Below, piece by piece: positions 1 through 11,287 of a stretch of DNA of 64,000 nt (positions are counted from its first letter, which is position 1; every line of letters starts with the position of its first letter). The position numbers were made by a program, and so were the translations under genes. This stretch comes from Camillea tinctor. Taxonomy: Eukaryota > Ascomycota > Sordariomycetes > Xylariales > Xylariaceae. The stretch covers positions 124,001-188,000 of the forward strand of contig MU394086.1 of NCBI GenBank assembly GCA_022578605.1, in the 5' to 3' direction. Below the pieces are notes generated by a model that was not told the DNA's origin, made no database searches, and saw only the letters and a program-made list of their open reading frames with translations.

Positions 1-89
1 TCTCATCCATATCGTTAAGGAAATAATGAAAAAAAATGAAAAAGAGAATAAGAAAAACATAGATCCGTCACGCCATAGGCCAATTCCTC

Positions 90-2907
90 TCATGCTGTAA
101 TATGGTGATCAGTGCCTACAGGCTCCACATAGTTCCTCCATTCTGATACCCTACTCATACCGCGTCCCTGGCCAGTGAGCCCAGCCATAACCGAATCCCG
201 TGGCGGTTCTCGCTCCCGATGTCGTCTCCTACCTGTAGGGGGATACATGGCCATATCATCCATGTAGTCTTGGGTAGCAGCTCGCCGTGGCGCCATTCGC
301 TCAGCAAGTCGTGGATTTTGCATACTATCATACATTTCTCCTTCCATCGTTGGTCTCCTGAGGCCGTTACTCGACATCCCCGGCATTCCGGGCGGCTGTG
401 GAGGAGGTGGGGGACCCATTGACCTCGGAGGATGAGGAGGCGGCGGAATCGGGTGATGGAAAGAATGGTGCGTCGGGCTTGTACCTTGACGTTGTTCAAA
501 TCGGTCGGCTAGGCGTTCCATCGAGGACGCGCGAACCCCACGTGACCGGTTGATGCCAGTGACGTAGTCCGTCACTGTGGAGTTGGCTCTTTCAAACGAG
601 GGCATGGCTGCAGCTGGGGCGTGCTGTGGTGTAATCACACTCTGTGCTCGTCTGTAATTGTCACCCATAAAGGGACCGCCCGCATTACCCATGCCCATGC
701 CCATACCCATACCCATACCACCCATGCCCATAGCATTACCCAGTCCATCTAGATATTCGTCGTCCGTGTCTTCATACTGAAGTTTTCTCGCTAATTCTTC
801 ATCCCGCTGTTCTTGGAGATGTCGGAAATGCATCTCTTCGTCGTATGTATTCGGTCGAAATCGTGCCCCCTGGGTAGGTAATGGATTGGCCCTGTAATTT
901 GGAAAGGTGTCACTACCACCAAGTCGGTCACGATCCACCATGGGAACCGGAATGTCCATATCATCGACCCCATCGTGTTCAGCTGTGTCATAGCTAAACC
1001 AAGGACATTCGCATGTCTTCCATTTTGCTCCACATATCATGCAGAACTCTGCGTTACAACGGCTAGAGGTGTTTGTTAGCGAATTCTTATCCATAGGGAC
1101 AGAATGGTAACCTACCAGGTCATATGGTTGCATCCTTCCTTCAACTCGACCATACTTTTACATCTGAAGCAACGCTGCCAGCCGTGTTGCTTGGCGTCTT
1201 GTAACAATGCATTCGTTGCGGCGTCTGCAGGGCAGTGCTTCGATTCGTGCCATTTATTATTGCAGGCACAGCAGACCCGTGTACCGCATTTGCTGCACTT
1301 TGCGATTTTGCGACCATTTCGGTGACGATGAATGCGATCAGGCTTGATCCACTCGCCGCACTTCTTAGCTGGGCAGTAAACACGATTGCGGGTAGAAAAC
1401 TCGGCAAACTTGCGGTTCCAGGTTCTTTTGAATTCGTCTTTAAAGAGCTTGTCAACATGTTTCAATGGTATACATTCAGAAGTGCAACATTTCGGCGGCA
1501 TTTGCTGCGGGTCTTTGACGGAAAGCTTGAATGCTCGCTTTAAACAGGTCTTGCACATTCGATGACCACATTTGAGCTTCGGTGCCTCTTTGGAAGGCAG
1601 ATCGTCGAGACAAACGACACATTCAACACTAGATAATCGATTAGTTCGTCTACCTTTTTTCTTCTATAGGCTCCATAGTCTTGTATGAATGCATTCTCTT
1701 TTTTTCTTTTCTCAACATGCGAAAATTGGAAGCTTACGTCTTGGGGTTCTTTTCCGGGGGCTGTTGGTGGACTGCTGGGGCAAAAAAGCCTCCCAGGCCC
1801 ATACTCATGCCCATGTTCATGAAGCTCGAACGTCTCGACGAGGTGCTCACGCTCCGTACCGAAGGTGCGCGGGAAGTTACACGCGAGCGTGGAAGTATAG
1901 TCCTCGGCTGGTAGCCCACGTCAGATTCGTAGTATTTCCTCATAATAGGCCTAATAATAGATCATTAGCATGGCAAGAGCTTTGGGTGGAGTCTTCAATT
2001 AATCCCCGTACCGTCTGGATGAGGAGCTGGGCTGTCTTTCACTATAACGATCGCGATGACGGTTGTGCCGTCGGGAACGGCTTCGAGACTCTGACTGGAC
2101 CCTGTGGCGACTAGATGAAGGTTTCAGATCGATGGTATCTGGCTCTTCGTACTCGGGCTCTACGTTGATCGGTTCGAGATGGATCACATTCTTCCCACGT
2201 CCCCCATGTCTCCGGCGGCTCTGTGGAGGCTCGTCTAAGGCCGAGATGGGGTCTGGAACTGCCGGAACTTGGATTCTCTCCTTCAGGCTTCGGCTTCGGT
2301 GGCGTTTGCGAGCGTCCTGGGTAGACTCGGACGAGTCGGAGTCGGCACTCGAGCTGTCTTCGGAGGCACTAGACACATGCCTCGAGACTGGGGCCGAGCG
2401 ATAGGCGTGAGTCGACCTCGTAGGTGTGGTAATGCCACCTGAGTCACTGTCTTGACTGCTGCTCACAGACCTGGCCCTCGTTCTCGCCCGCGACCTGGAC
2501 CTCAACCTCGCTCTCAAGCGCTGCTCGCCGGCTTCGTCGTCGTCGTCTTCGTCTTCCTCATCATCGTCTTCCTCGTCGTCATTGTCTTCGTCGTCGTCGG
2601 CATCATAAGGCAACCTCGCCTTAGAATTTCTACCCCTGCGTGCGACAGAGGCCGAGCGGATCATCAATTGCGGCGGTGGAGGCATTGGACCACGAGCATG
2701 CAAGTCTTCGGATAGTGGTGTGCGTCGATGGGAAGAGTGCTTTAGTTTCCTGTCGTCGGGCCTTTGTACTCCAGGTTTTGGGGTTCGGTAAGGCAGCGAA
2801 TCGAGGGGGAAATCGTGGCGCGGCTCCCAATCACGGTAGCGAGAGGGGGATGTATGGCGCTGAGGCCTGGGCCGTTGTTTGCCTGCAATATGATGGTAAT
2901 GGGCCAT
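90..2907 (-). CDS. RBR-type (RING1-IBR-RING2) E3 ubiquitin ligase, 4 exons, 871 aa
   Basis: RBR ligases take ubiquitin from an E2 onto a RING2 cysteine and then pass it to a substrate. I join exons 2907-2012, 1950-1738, 1649-1116 and 1062-90; the total is 2616 nt, exactly 872 codons. The third exon opens with RING1 (C380-x2-C383, then CGHRMC), followed by the IBR and RING2 (C530-x2-C533-x9-C543-x4-C548-x-C550). The last intron splits the codon of C548, and joining restores CNHMTCRC. By family analogy C543 is the catalytic cysteine. The N-terminal ~300 residues are Ser/Arg-rich with a long Asp/Glu run (about 2537-2612). After RING2 comes a charged helix (DEELARKLQ), a Met-Gly repeat and a Pro-rich tail. 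The first in-frame ATG is at 2907; the frame stays open to a TTG at 2946. The acceptor at 1650 is the least certain junction. It is not classical Ariadne, because no Ariadne domain is visible. The substrate is unknown. Confidence 0.93.
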
Positions 2908-2952
2908 TCGTTCGCGGTGAAGGAGGACGTGCTCGTGCTGCAGCAAGTGGCG

Positions 2953-2953
<1 letters not shown>

Positions 2954-2980
<27 letters not shown>
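2954..2980. repeat. (CAG)9 trinucleotide repeat in the 5' region of the RBR gene
   Basis: Nine uninterrupted CAG units on the plus strand (CTG in the sense of the RBR gene) begin 47 nt upstream of its ATG at 2907. The repeat is probably in the 5' UTR. It would be translated only if initiation occurred upstream at a non-ATG codon. Confidence 0.9.
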
Positions 2981-2983
<3 letters not shown>

Positions 2984-3510
2984 TGGGAGCGGTATCAAGG
3001 GCCAGCAGTAAACAGACGGTCGAGGGGGTAAAGCCAAGCAAGACCAGAGCCAAAGAACCACTTAATCCGTTGGTAGGGGAAGACTCGCGGGCAGAGAGGT
3101 GCGGAGAGGGTAAGAGACAGCTGGTTAGTCCTGAATGGCCGCTCGCATGTGCAGCTTATTGGGTTGAATGGAGGCACTCTGCATTAGGGGAGGTTATGCA
3201 GCATCGGGCAGAAAAGAGGATTCCCAATAAAAGATCGGACGCGCATGGAAGGGGAATCACAGATCGCGAGGTATTGCGACAAGGCGACAGGACGGGATGG
3301 AATGGGAATGGGAATGATGGGAAGAAGCGGGTTCGTGGGCACCACACCAAGAAGCAAGAAGCATTTACACCATCAGGTTAATTGGTTCGTGATAAGAAAA
3401 GGAAAAGGAAAATAAATCCAATGGTTAGTTGGTAAAAATGTACCTTAGGTAGCTAAAGTAGTGCGTACTGTGGTGTGGTGTGGCGTTTTATAGTAGATCA
3501 GGAGAGGATA

Positions 3511-3542
3511 GGATGTGAGGATGTGAGGATGTGAGGATGTGA
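3511..3542. repeat. Tandem GGATGTGA octamer, four units
   Basis: Four head-to-tail copies of GGATGTGA are followed by a GGA/GTA-rich stretch running to about 3605. It is a simple minisatellite in the upstream region of the RBR gene. Confidence 0.85.
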
Positions 3543-6500
3543 GGAGGAGTAGGAGGAGTAGTGGTATGGAGGAAACGAGGAGGAGTAGGAGGTAGGAGGA
3601 GACGAAAGATGAGAGGTCAAGACTGTAGGTGGCATCAAGTGGTAAGGTTTAGTTAGGTTTGGTAGGGTTAAAAAAAAAAAAAGAAGGTTAAGGTGCTATG
3701 TGTACCTAAGGTAGGTATTGCATGTACTACCATGTATGAACATAGTATAGTGTAGTAAGTTGGAACCTGCAAAACTGCAAACTGTAACCTGTGACCTGTA
3801 CCTAATATGGAAATGGAGGTGTAGGATGTGTTGTGTTAGTGGGAGAGGGTGGTCTTGGATTGCCCTATTCTTGTCTGTTTAACGGTTTTAGTTTTTTCTC
3901 TTTCCTTTAAACCTAGTCGTTTTCTTTTCTTTTTTTTACAAGTGGTTTAGCGTATGCGTCTGCCCGTGTCAGGAACCCCGATAGGACCATTCGGTTGGTT
4001 GGCCAGTGATTGTTGGCGCCACGAGCGCAGCCTATCAATATTCTCATCCCTTGACTAGTCTAGTTCCACAGAGGGGGAGAGGGGGAGGGGTTTTACTATA
4101 GTAAGTCAGTTCTGTGGCCATCTTCTCTGCCTATTGCCCCTCATTAGAATGAAGGTATTATTCAAATGCCACGAAGTGCAGTGCTCCTATATTCACATTA
4201 TACATTCTACATTACACGTTCTACATTACACATTGCCTACATACCTACATGCATACATGCATGTAGGATATACTCATTCCCCTTTCTGGTGCCCCCTTTG
4301 CCTCTCCTATACATACTTCACATAATTTATGTATGCACACATACACACATACACACAACATATATACTGTACCTACATAAGTAGTGTATAGACTTAAAAA
4401 AAGAGGAAGAAGAAAGTGGTATCTAACGAAGATAGTGATGATAGTATTATACTACTAGTGTACTAATAATAACATAACAAGTACCTATTCTATCTAAGTT
4501 TAAGTCTATGTTTGTGTGACTATTCGTTATTAAACCCGTTAAACTCCTCTATTCTTCTTTTTATCTTTCCCTTTTTTTTTCTTATGCTGCTTCTCTCTCT
4601 CTCTCTCTTAATGTTGCAAACTTATAAAAAAAGCCAAGATAAATCACTATCAAGATGTAACACAAGGCTCAGAAGGGTTGAACAGAAAAAAAAGGTAATA
4701 ATAAGGGGTTAAGCGCGAATACATACCTACCTAGGTACATATTGAGAATGTGAGCAAGCGGGTGATCACACGGATAGACAGGGAAGGGGGAGAACAAAAA
4801 AGGAACAAAATATTATGGAGGGTAGGCAGTGGAAACGTTTATTCGCCCATCCACTTTCAGGAACTTTACATACCTATTATCCATACATTAACGCATACCT
4901 ACTGGTTAGGTTGTCGGGTTGACGGCCTGACTAACATGTAAGACGATCTTCACTGGCTACATGTGAGTACATGGCTGGTGGGTTCCAAACGCCATCCCTA
5001 TCCCGCTTTCTGCCGTGTCTATTGAAGTACATCCCAACAAGAAGAATTTATCTGTCTACAACTACCTACGTATTACATGGCCACGGTAGGTTAATTAAAA
5101 TATCCCCGATTGACTCCATACCCACCTACGAAGCGGTAAGCTTGTGCGACATGTTTATAACCTATAAGCCTTGTCCATGTGGTTTGCCAATAGTCAAAAC
5201 TCTATCAATGCTAGGTAGTGTATATTAAAACTCAGCATAACTACTACATCTCAATATCACAATGTAATTTCTCTGACCACTTACAATATACCTAGTACAT
5301 AGTGTACTGTGAAATAGTAGAGTAATGAGGTTTGAAAATGCTTAACACATTGCCACTTGTGAATTCCAATTCACCCTCTCCCCCTTTCTCACCCTCCACC
5401 CCCCCTTTTTTTGTCTCTGTCGAGACTAGTAGCATCCATTCAGCCGGCAACTCTTACACCATAGGTAGTCACATAGTCCATGTCGGGTAGGTCATCTACA
5501 TACCTACCTTACCTATTTTCTCTGGAGGGGAGAGGGGGAAACTTGGACTTCCCTGTCTGATCACTTCAGATTCCCTTTTTCGTAGGTCGTGCGATCGTCA
5601 AAGTAAATCTGCACGCAGAATGCCGACTAAGTGGATCCTCAACACGAACCACCTGAACAACCAGCTCAATGCTGATTCGGGCTCGAGAAATGGCGACACG
5701 AATCTTGCACTGCAATCGGTCCAATGATGTCGAGCCTTCGTTTTTCTCCTATTCCCAATAGTGCAACTAGAGTCAGTTGCGATTATGATGCTGCTGACTT
5801 ACTTGGCCGTGGGTGTGGTCAGACCCGGTCGATGCCCAAAACGTGAGACCCCCCAAGTGAGGAACCCATGAACCCGTGAACCCGTGAACCCGAGTTTGGT
5901 ATCGCCCTTGATTCTTCCCGTGTATATGAGCTAAAAAGAGAACGGGTTTCAAGATTTGTCTTTGCCGTGTGATGTCAACTATGTTGCGTTCAGGAACTTC
6001 CCCCCCTCTCTCCACTTCGGTTCTCGTTTAACTAGCTTAACCTAGTAGCTTGAGTTGGATGTCAAGTGTAGTCTCGATACAATCCAAGCTCGTAGCTTGA
6101 TTCTTGTGTGCCGACAAGTACGGCTAGCTGAGTCTGGCGTTCTGCTTCATGCAGAAGCTCAAGCCGCATTGGCACATCAAGTGCCATCCAATGATTCGCA
6201 GTCTTACATAGTGCACATAAGGTCATATTAACAAACCGTTAGCACCAGTGTCCTAGTTATCTATCTATTCAATCTACGTAAACGCCAGAGATAATCTAGG
6301 TTAGGGGAGTAAAGGACATGATGATGGTCTACAGCTCTCTAGATTCTTATTCAATCTAACCCTTTGCTTTTAGACATTGACATTTTTATCTTGAAGTATA
6401 CTATTGCGTTTTGTTTTTCATATGTACGTACTTCGTACAGTTTCTATAAGTTGAATTGTTGTCATGTGCATAGAGCTTTAAACGAAACTGATTCCGCTCC

Positions 6501-7602
6501 AAACTAGATCTACCGAGAGTAATGAGTAAATTACTCTAGTTGTCTAGATATCCGATGAAGAAAATGGCTTCATCTTGTTGATATTTATCAAATGTTCCTC
6601 TTATGATGCCCCCTCCCGATATAGGTCATACGTACGTCAATACATGAACTAACTGCACGTTCATTATCATATCGGACTTTTCTAATGTAAGCCAGGTCTG
6701 ATGATGTGGTACATGTAGGTATTGACGTATGTAGCTAAAAAGTTGCATAACGGCTAGGTCTAGATGTTAAGTAGGTGGCATACACTTCTCACCCGCTTTA
6801 CATACCAACCAGCACGTGCTTTATTAAGACGATGTTTGAATCGATATATTTGATGTTCTCCTTTCTGCTAATATGTCATTTTATATCAACTTTCGGTTTT
6901 TCTTTTTCTTTTAAAAGGATAAGTTCAAAGTTTCCGGCCATTCGATTTATATTAGCACTTTAAATGTCTCTTATATGCATGCCGGGTATATAGCTCATAA
7001 TTACCTACTATGTAGTTGTAAGCTCAACATCTGAGATAAAACCCCTGATGACGACAGAAGCTCTACAAGTGCACTAACTTACGTACAATACTATAGTGCT
7101 AATTAGGTGTGGTTAGGCGGGGTTCAGTAACTACCTAGTAGGACGGAGTTGTAAGCTTATTTATTACCTAGAGACCTACCCGTCAAAAAATAAATAAAAA
7201 GGTTCAAAGTCAAAAGTCAAAAATCGACAACGGAGCTGGGGCTGTCTTTGAGGTGAGACCCAGTCGGGTCAGGCGGTGCAGGAATTACCTAAGCAATGGC
7301 GCTGCAGCCCACCGTCATAAGCCGGACGATGGATGTTTTTATCGCCTTCTAGAATGCGCCGATGCTCCGTCATTTTAGATAACGTAGTGTAGCGGTTCCC
7401 TTTAATCCCTTAAACCTTGAGGTACTTCGTACTTTTTTAATCCACTCAAGACCCTTTTTCTTCTTTCAGCCTTGGTGATGTTTATATGAACGATCCCATC
7501 TTATTTTATACCATCCCAACAAGAAACATACTGCTATACTGTTCTGAGTACATACATATAGTCTTCTTTTTAAATCCTCGCTTCCGGTCCACGACGCCAA
7601 CC

Positions 7603-7614
7603 ATGACTTCTTAA
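7603..7614 (+). promoter_or_regulatory. Minimal upstream ORF (Met-Thr-Ser-stop) in the esterase leader
   Basis: An ATG in a good context (CCAACCATGAC) is followed after two codons by TAA. It lies 92 nt before the esterase ATG at 7706. If it is within the mature leader it could lower translation of the main frame. The transcription start is unknown, so this is only a candidate. Confidence 0.4.
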
Positions 7615-7705
7615 CCAGCCGTGCCTTGTCCAGGTAGTAAATCTCAACAAACCATCGCGGCCAGAACCCGAACCCGGCGTCACGCGAGAGGTTGTAGTTG
7701 ATACT

Positions 7706-10700
7706 ATGCTCCTCCTACACCAGGTAGGGAGCGTTAAGATAGGCGAGGTCGTCCGCTATACCGTCACTTACACGCCCTCCCACGACCGCATCCTTCCCTC
7801 TCCCGATCTCCTCCATCTCCGAGTCCGCAATACATCTGCCCTCCCCCTACGCGCCGCTTTCGTCCACGGCCCCTATACGCTGAATGTCTCCGCATATCCG
7901 TCCCACTATGATCCTAATACTAAATTCGAGAATCCGAGGCGGTATGGCGTCCCTGAGTTTGAGCCCATGCTCAAGGCTGCAGGATCGTGGTCCTGTCAGC
8001 TAACTGTCCCTGACAACATTCAAGAGAGTGCAGGCATGGGGGCTGCGCGCGGAGACTTCGGGAATAGCGGACTTGATGAAGCGCCTAGGAGCGCGAGCTG
8101 GATCATTGAGATTGCGAGTCAGGTCATCTTCTCGTCCAGTGCTGCTGTGTCTTACGAGATACTGCTTGCCCGCGACGAGAAGAGCTTGACTATAGGATCC
8201 ACGCCTGCCACTCGCGGTCAAGCGCAGCCCCCACAACCCGGAAAGGTCAGCGATTTCCAGCAGAGTATAGGGGCTAAAGACGGTCACCATCCCGCGCAGC
8301 CCAAGGGGGTCTTCTCCAAGGCCATAAGCTTGAAGGTCGAGGATACGGCAAGCTTATGGAATACACCACAGCTACCTGGATGGAATGACTGGGACTATGG
8401 CAGGGCTAAGGCATCGGGAGAGGCAGCTGCAGTCACCAGTGTTGCTAACCCAGACAGCGCCACGAAGACTGATACGCCGAAAGCAAAGCCGAAGAAAGTC
8501 CATTTGGTCATCTTGACACACGGTCTGCATAGTAATCTTGGAGCCGACATGCTATATATCAAAGAAAGTATCGACGCGACGGCCAGACAGGCGAAGATTG
8601 ACGCCAAAGAAAGAAGAGCCAGAGAGAGAGCCGAGGGAAGTGCTAAGCGGGAAGCTGGTCAGCCGGGAACTGCCAAGGACCAGCCCGAGGAGGAAGCTCA
8701 GTTAAATGAGAAAGAAGAAAAAGGCGAAGACGAAGACGAAGATTATGAAGAAGTCATCGTGCGAGGCTTTTCGGGAAATGCAACTCGGACGGAAAGGGGT
8801 ATCAAGTTCTTGGGCAAGCGGCTGGCGCGTTTCGTGCTCTCAATGACATATCCGGACCAGCCATATCTTCCAGCGTTCAAAAGAGCTGCTGATACCGTCA
8901 CTCATCCTACGAAGAATGAGGACGGGAAGGATGATGGGCGTGGTCGGCCAGCTCATAAGCACAGCACCATCCACAAAGGTCAGCATCATGGCGATGACCG
9001 CAAGTTCCAAATCACGAGTATCAGCTTCATAGGACATTCTCTTGGCGGGCTCGTTCAGATGTATGCCATAGCATACATACAGAAGCACTCGCCTCAGTTT
9101 TTCGATCTAATCAGGCCCATTAACTTTATCACTCTTGCATCTCCGCTGTTAGGTCTCAGTAACGAAAATCCACTGTATGTCAGATTTGCCTTAGACTTCG
9201 GCCTCGTCGGCAGAACCGGCCAGGACTTAGGTCTCACATGGAGAGCTCCCACCCTTGCGAGGAGCGGCTGGGGTGCGATAGTCGGGACCCTAGGGGAAAG
9301 TGCTCATAAGAAAGTCATGGGCGAGGTTCAGCCAGAATCCAAGCCATTATTGCGCATTTTGCCAACTGGCCCTGCACATGTTGCATTGAAGAAATTCCGA
9401 AACAGAACGGTGTACTCCAATGTGGTGAACGACGGCATCGTCCCTCTTCGTACCAGCTGTCTGTTGTTTCTGGACTGGCAAGGTCTCGGTCGAGTAGAAA
9501 AGGCTCGAAGAGAAGCTGGTCTCGTGGAAACAGTCGTTGGGTTTGGATGGGCTGAGTTAACAGGTGCAAATGTGTCGTCGTCGCGAAAAAGTCCCTGGAC
9601 GCCGGAAACCAAGGAACCCCAGCCACCCCCAGATAACCCAGACAACTCCGACACTTCAGACAATAGTGCTAAACCCGACAAGGCACATGGGGGCTCCCAC
9701 GAAGTGCCCCAGCCGTCAAGTAACGCTACCCTTGAAGATGATAGGCGAAGTATGAACCTCGCAAGCCCATACCAAGATGTGGGAGCGCTTCAAACCTCGG
9801 AAACAAACAATGACTACCCCTTTTCAGGATTCTTCAACTTCTTCCGCAGTGGTGACTCTGCCAAAACGCCCACCCAAAAATCACCACCCAGGTCTCCCAA
9901 GGAAAACAAAATTTACAAACGCAGCCAGACTTTGAAGGTAGACGAATCAACTCCTGATTCCGCATCTTCAAGTAGATCTAGAGTCTCTTCAGGTCATGAG
10001 CTAGATGAAAACCAGGGAGAAGGCATGTCAGGTCCACCACGTACTACCTTCCTGGAGTCCGCAGGAGACCTCCTCAACCCTAAGATGCCCACAGTAGAAT
10101 TCCTTCTTGACCCATCACGGCGACCCCGGACTATATTCCACGATCGCGTTTATCATCCATCAGATATCCCTCCCCCGCCACTCAAGAAACGGCCAACTGG
10201 GTCCCTCGCTATTCGCCGCAAGACCAACAATCAGAGTGTCCCATCGTCCCCAAAACAGGAGACCAGTGCCCAGTCTTCTCCTAGCAGAGTCTCAAAGTCT
10301 AACGTCTCACACGAAGATTCGAATTTGTCGACCCATGATTATGATGATAATAAACACACTGATCCCGACAGGGATCCCGGTGATATGATTGACAGCTCTA
10401 ACATGAAAGTCGAAGAAAAGATTGCGAGAGCTTATCATCGTGACTTGAGTTGGCGGAAAGTCCTCGTCAAACTGGAACCTGATGCCCACAATAACATAAT
10501 TGTGCGTCGCATGTTCGCTAATGCTTTCGGCTGGCCTGTTGTGAAGCATTTAGTAGATGCTCATTTTAGCGATGCCGCCGCCGCCCGTATGAGAGATGAG
10601 TACGAGCAGGGTGCAGATCGAACAAGACCCCTGAAGGAATCCCCTGATGTCACCGGTGCTGAGACAGGTACGCAAGAAGATGCGCAACCTCATAAAACCA

Positions 10701-11287
10701 AAGATGGTGCTGCAGATAATACCGCTGTAGCGCAAAAGGCTCGCGCCCTAGGACCGGGGGCCCATATCCGCACGGAAAGCGAGGCTCTCGAAGCAACTGA
10801 TGCCGTACCAGATCTGCCAATATCGGCCTCTGATGTTAAGAGCCGAGCCTCGCACAGTTCTCGCGACTCGCCGCCGCGCCCGTCCTATGAAAGATTCGAT
10901 TCGGCAACTTGGAGCGATCGAGACTTCGCCGATAGCGAAAATGAGAGCGAGATAGACATGGATATGGCTTTTGGGCACCACCACCCGATGAGAGTCCAGA
11001 GTCTCCCTCCAGAAGACAAGGGCAAGGGCAAGGGCAAGGACAAGTCGAAAAGGGCTAACAGTCCGGCCTGGAATTGGACTGAGAAAATTGTCGGCAAGGG
11101 ATCGAAGAGCAAGAGGGCCGGCAAGAAGAGCACCCCTCAGAGCCCCATTACCCCGGGTCCTATGAGCCCGTTAGGCCCTGGACTACTGAGTCCTGGGATC
11201 CCTCTGAACCCCCCTGTTTTGCCGGAAATCGCGCACCATGATGACGATGTCCTTACTATCACGTGCGATAAAGGGGATGTCGACTAG
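7706..11287 (+). CDS. DUF676 / ROG1-like serine esterase (putative lipase), 1193 aa
   Basis: This is an alpha/beta-hydrolase of the DUF676 family, which includes yeast Rog1 and Lpl1, enzymes acting on acylglycerols or phospholipids. The N-terminal ~100 residues (VGSVKIGEVVRYTVTY and following) match a domain that precedes the hydrolase in filamentous-fungal members. The hydrolase begins at THGLH (~271) and carries the nucleophile elbow GHSLGG (443-448, Ser445). Asp576 in NDGIVPLR and His928 in AHNNIIVRR fit the rest of the triad by position, but that is inference. Residues ~290-350 form a charged insert and ~620-900 a Ser/Pro-rich disordered insert. The tail is Lys/Gly-rich and ends after a Pro-rich segment. 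At 1193 aa it is far longer than yeast relatives, owing to these inserts. No signal peptide or membrane helix is evident. The single uninterrupted frame starts at the first ATG. Confidence 0.92.
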   Translation: MLLLHQVGSVKIGEVVRYTVTYTPSHDRILPSPDLLHLRVRNTSALPLRAAFVHGPYTLNVSAYPSHYDPNTKFENPRRYGVPEFEPMLKAAGSWSCQLTVPDNIQESAGMGAARGDFGNSGLDEAPRSASWIIEIASQVIFSSSAAVSYEILLARDEKSLTIGSTPATRGQAQPPQPGKVSDFQQSIGAKDGHHPAQPKGVFSKAISLKVEDTASLWNTPQLPGWNDWDYGRAKASGEAAAVTSVANPDSATKTDTPKAKPKKVHLVILTHGLHSNLGADMLYIKESIDATARQAKIDAKERRARERAEGSAKREAGQPGTAKDQPEEEAQLNEKEEKGEDEDEDYEEVIVRGFSGNATRTERGIKFLGKRLARFVLSMTYPDQPYLPAFKRAADTVTHPTKNEDGKDDGRGRPAHKHSTIHKGQHHGDDRKFQITSISFIGHSLGGLVQMYAIAYIQKHSPQFFDLIRPINFITLASPLLGLSNENPLYVRFALDFGLVGRTGQDLGLTWRAPTLARSGWGAIVGTLGESAHKKVMGEVQPESKPLLRILPTGPAHVALKKFRNRTVYSNVVNDGIVPLRTSCLLFLDWQGLGRVEKARREAGLVETVVGFGWAELTGANVSSSRKSPWTPETKEPQPPPDNPDNSDTSDNSAKPDKAHGGSHEVPQPSSNATLEDDRRSMNLASPYQDVGALQTSETNNDYPFSGFFNFFRSGDSAKTPTQKSPPRSPKENKIYKRSQTLKVDESTPDSASSSRSRVSSGHELDENQGEGMSGPPRTTFLESAGDLLNPKMPTVEFLLDPSRRPRTIFHDRVYHPSDIPPPPLKKRPTGSLAIRRKTNNQSVPSSPKQETSAQSSPSRVSKSNVSHEDSNLSTHDYDDNKHTDPDRDPGDMIDSSNMKVEEKIARAYHRDLSWRKVLVKLEPDAHNNIIVRRMFANAFGWPVVKHLVDAHFSDAAAARMRDEYEQGADRTRPLKESPDVTGAETGTQEDAQPHKTKDGAADNTAVAQKARALGPGAHIRTESEALEATDAVPDLPISASDVKSRASHSSRDSPPRPSYERFDSATWSDRDFADSENESEIDMDMAFGHHHPMRVQSLPPEDKGKGKGKDKSKRANSPAWNWTEKIVGKGSKSKRAGKKSTPQSPITPGPMSPLGPGLLSPGIPLNPPVLPEIAHHDDDVLTITCDKGDVD

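Larger units (their letters stand above)
2908..7705. other. Intergenic region between divergent RBR and esterase genes (4.8 kb)
   Basis: I see no convincing gene. The region holds the CAG repeat, purine-rich tandem repeats around 3511-3610, short (CATA/CTACAT)-like tracts at 4193-4265, a CT run near 4590-4608, a tandem ACCCGTGA motif near 5868-5890, and many copies of ACCTA/TAGGT words including TACCTAGGTA at 4728-4737. The two flanking genes are divergent, so both promoters must lie here. Open frames in it are short and lack family resemblance. Confidence 0.7.
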
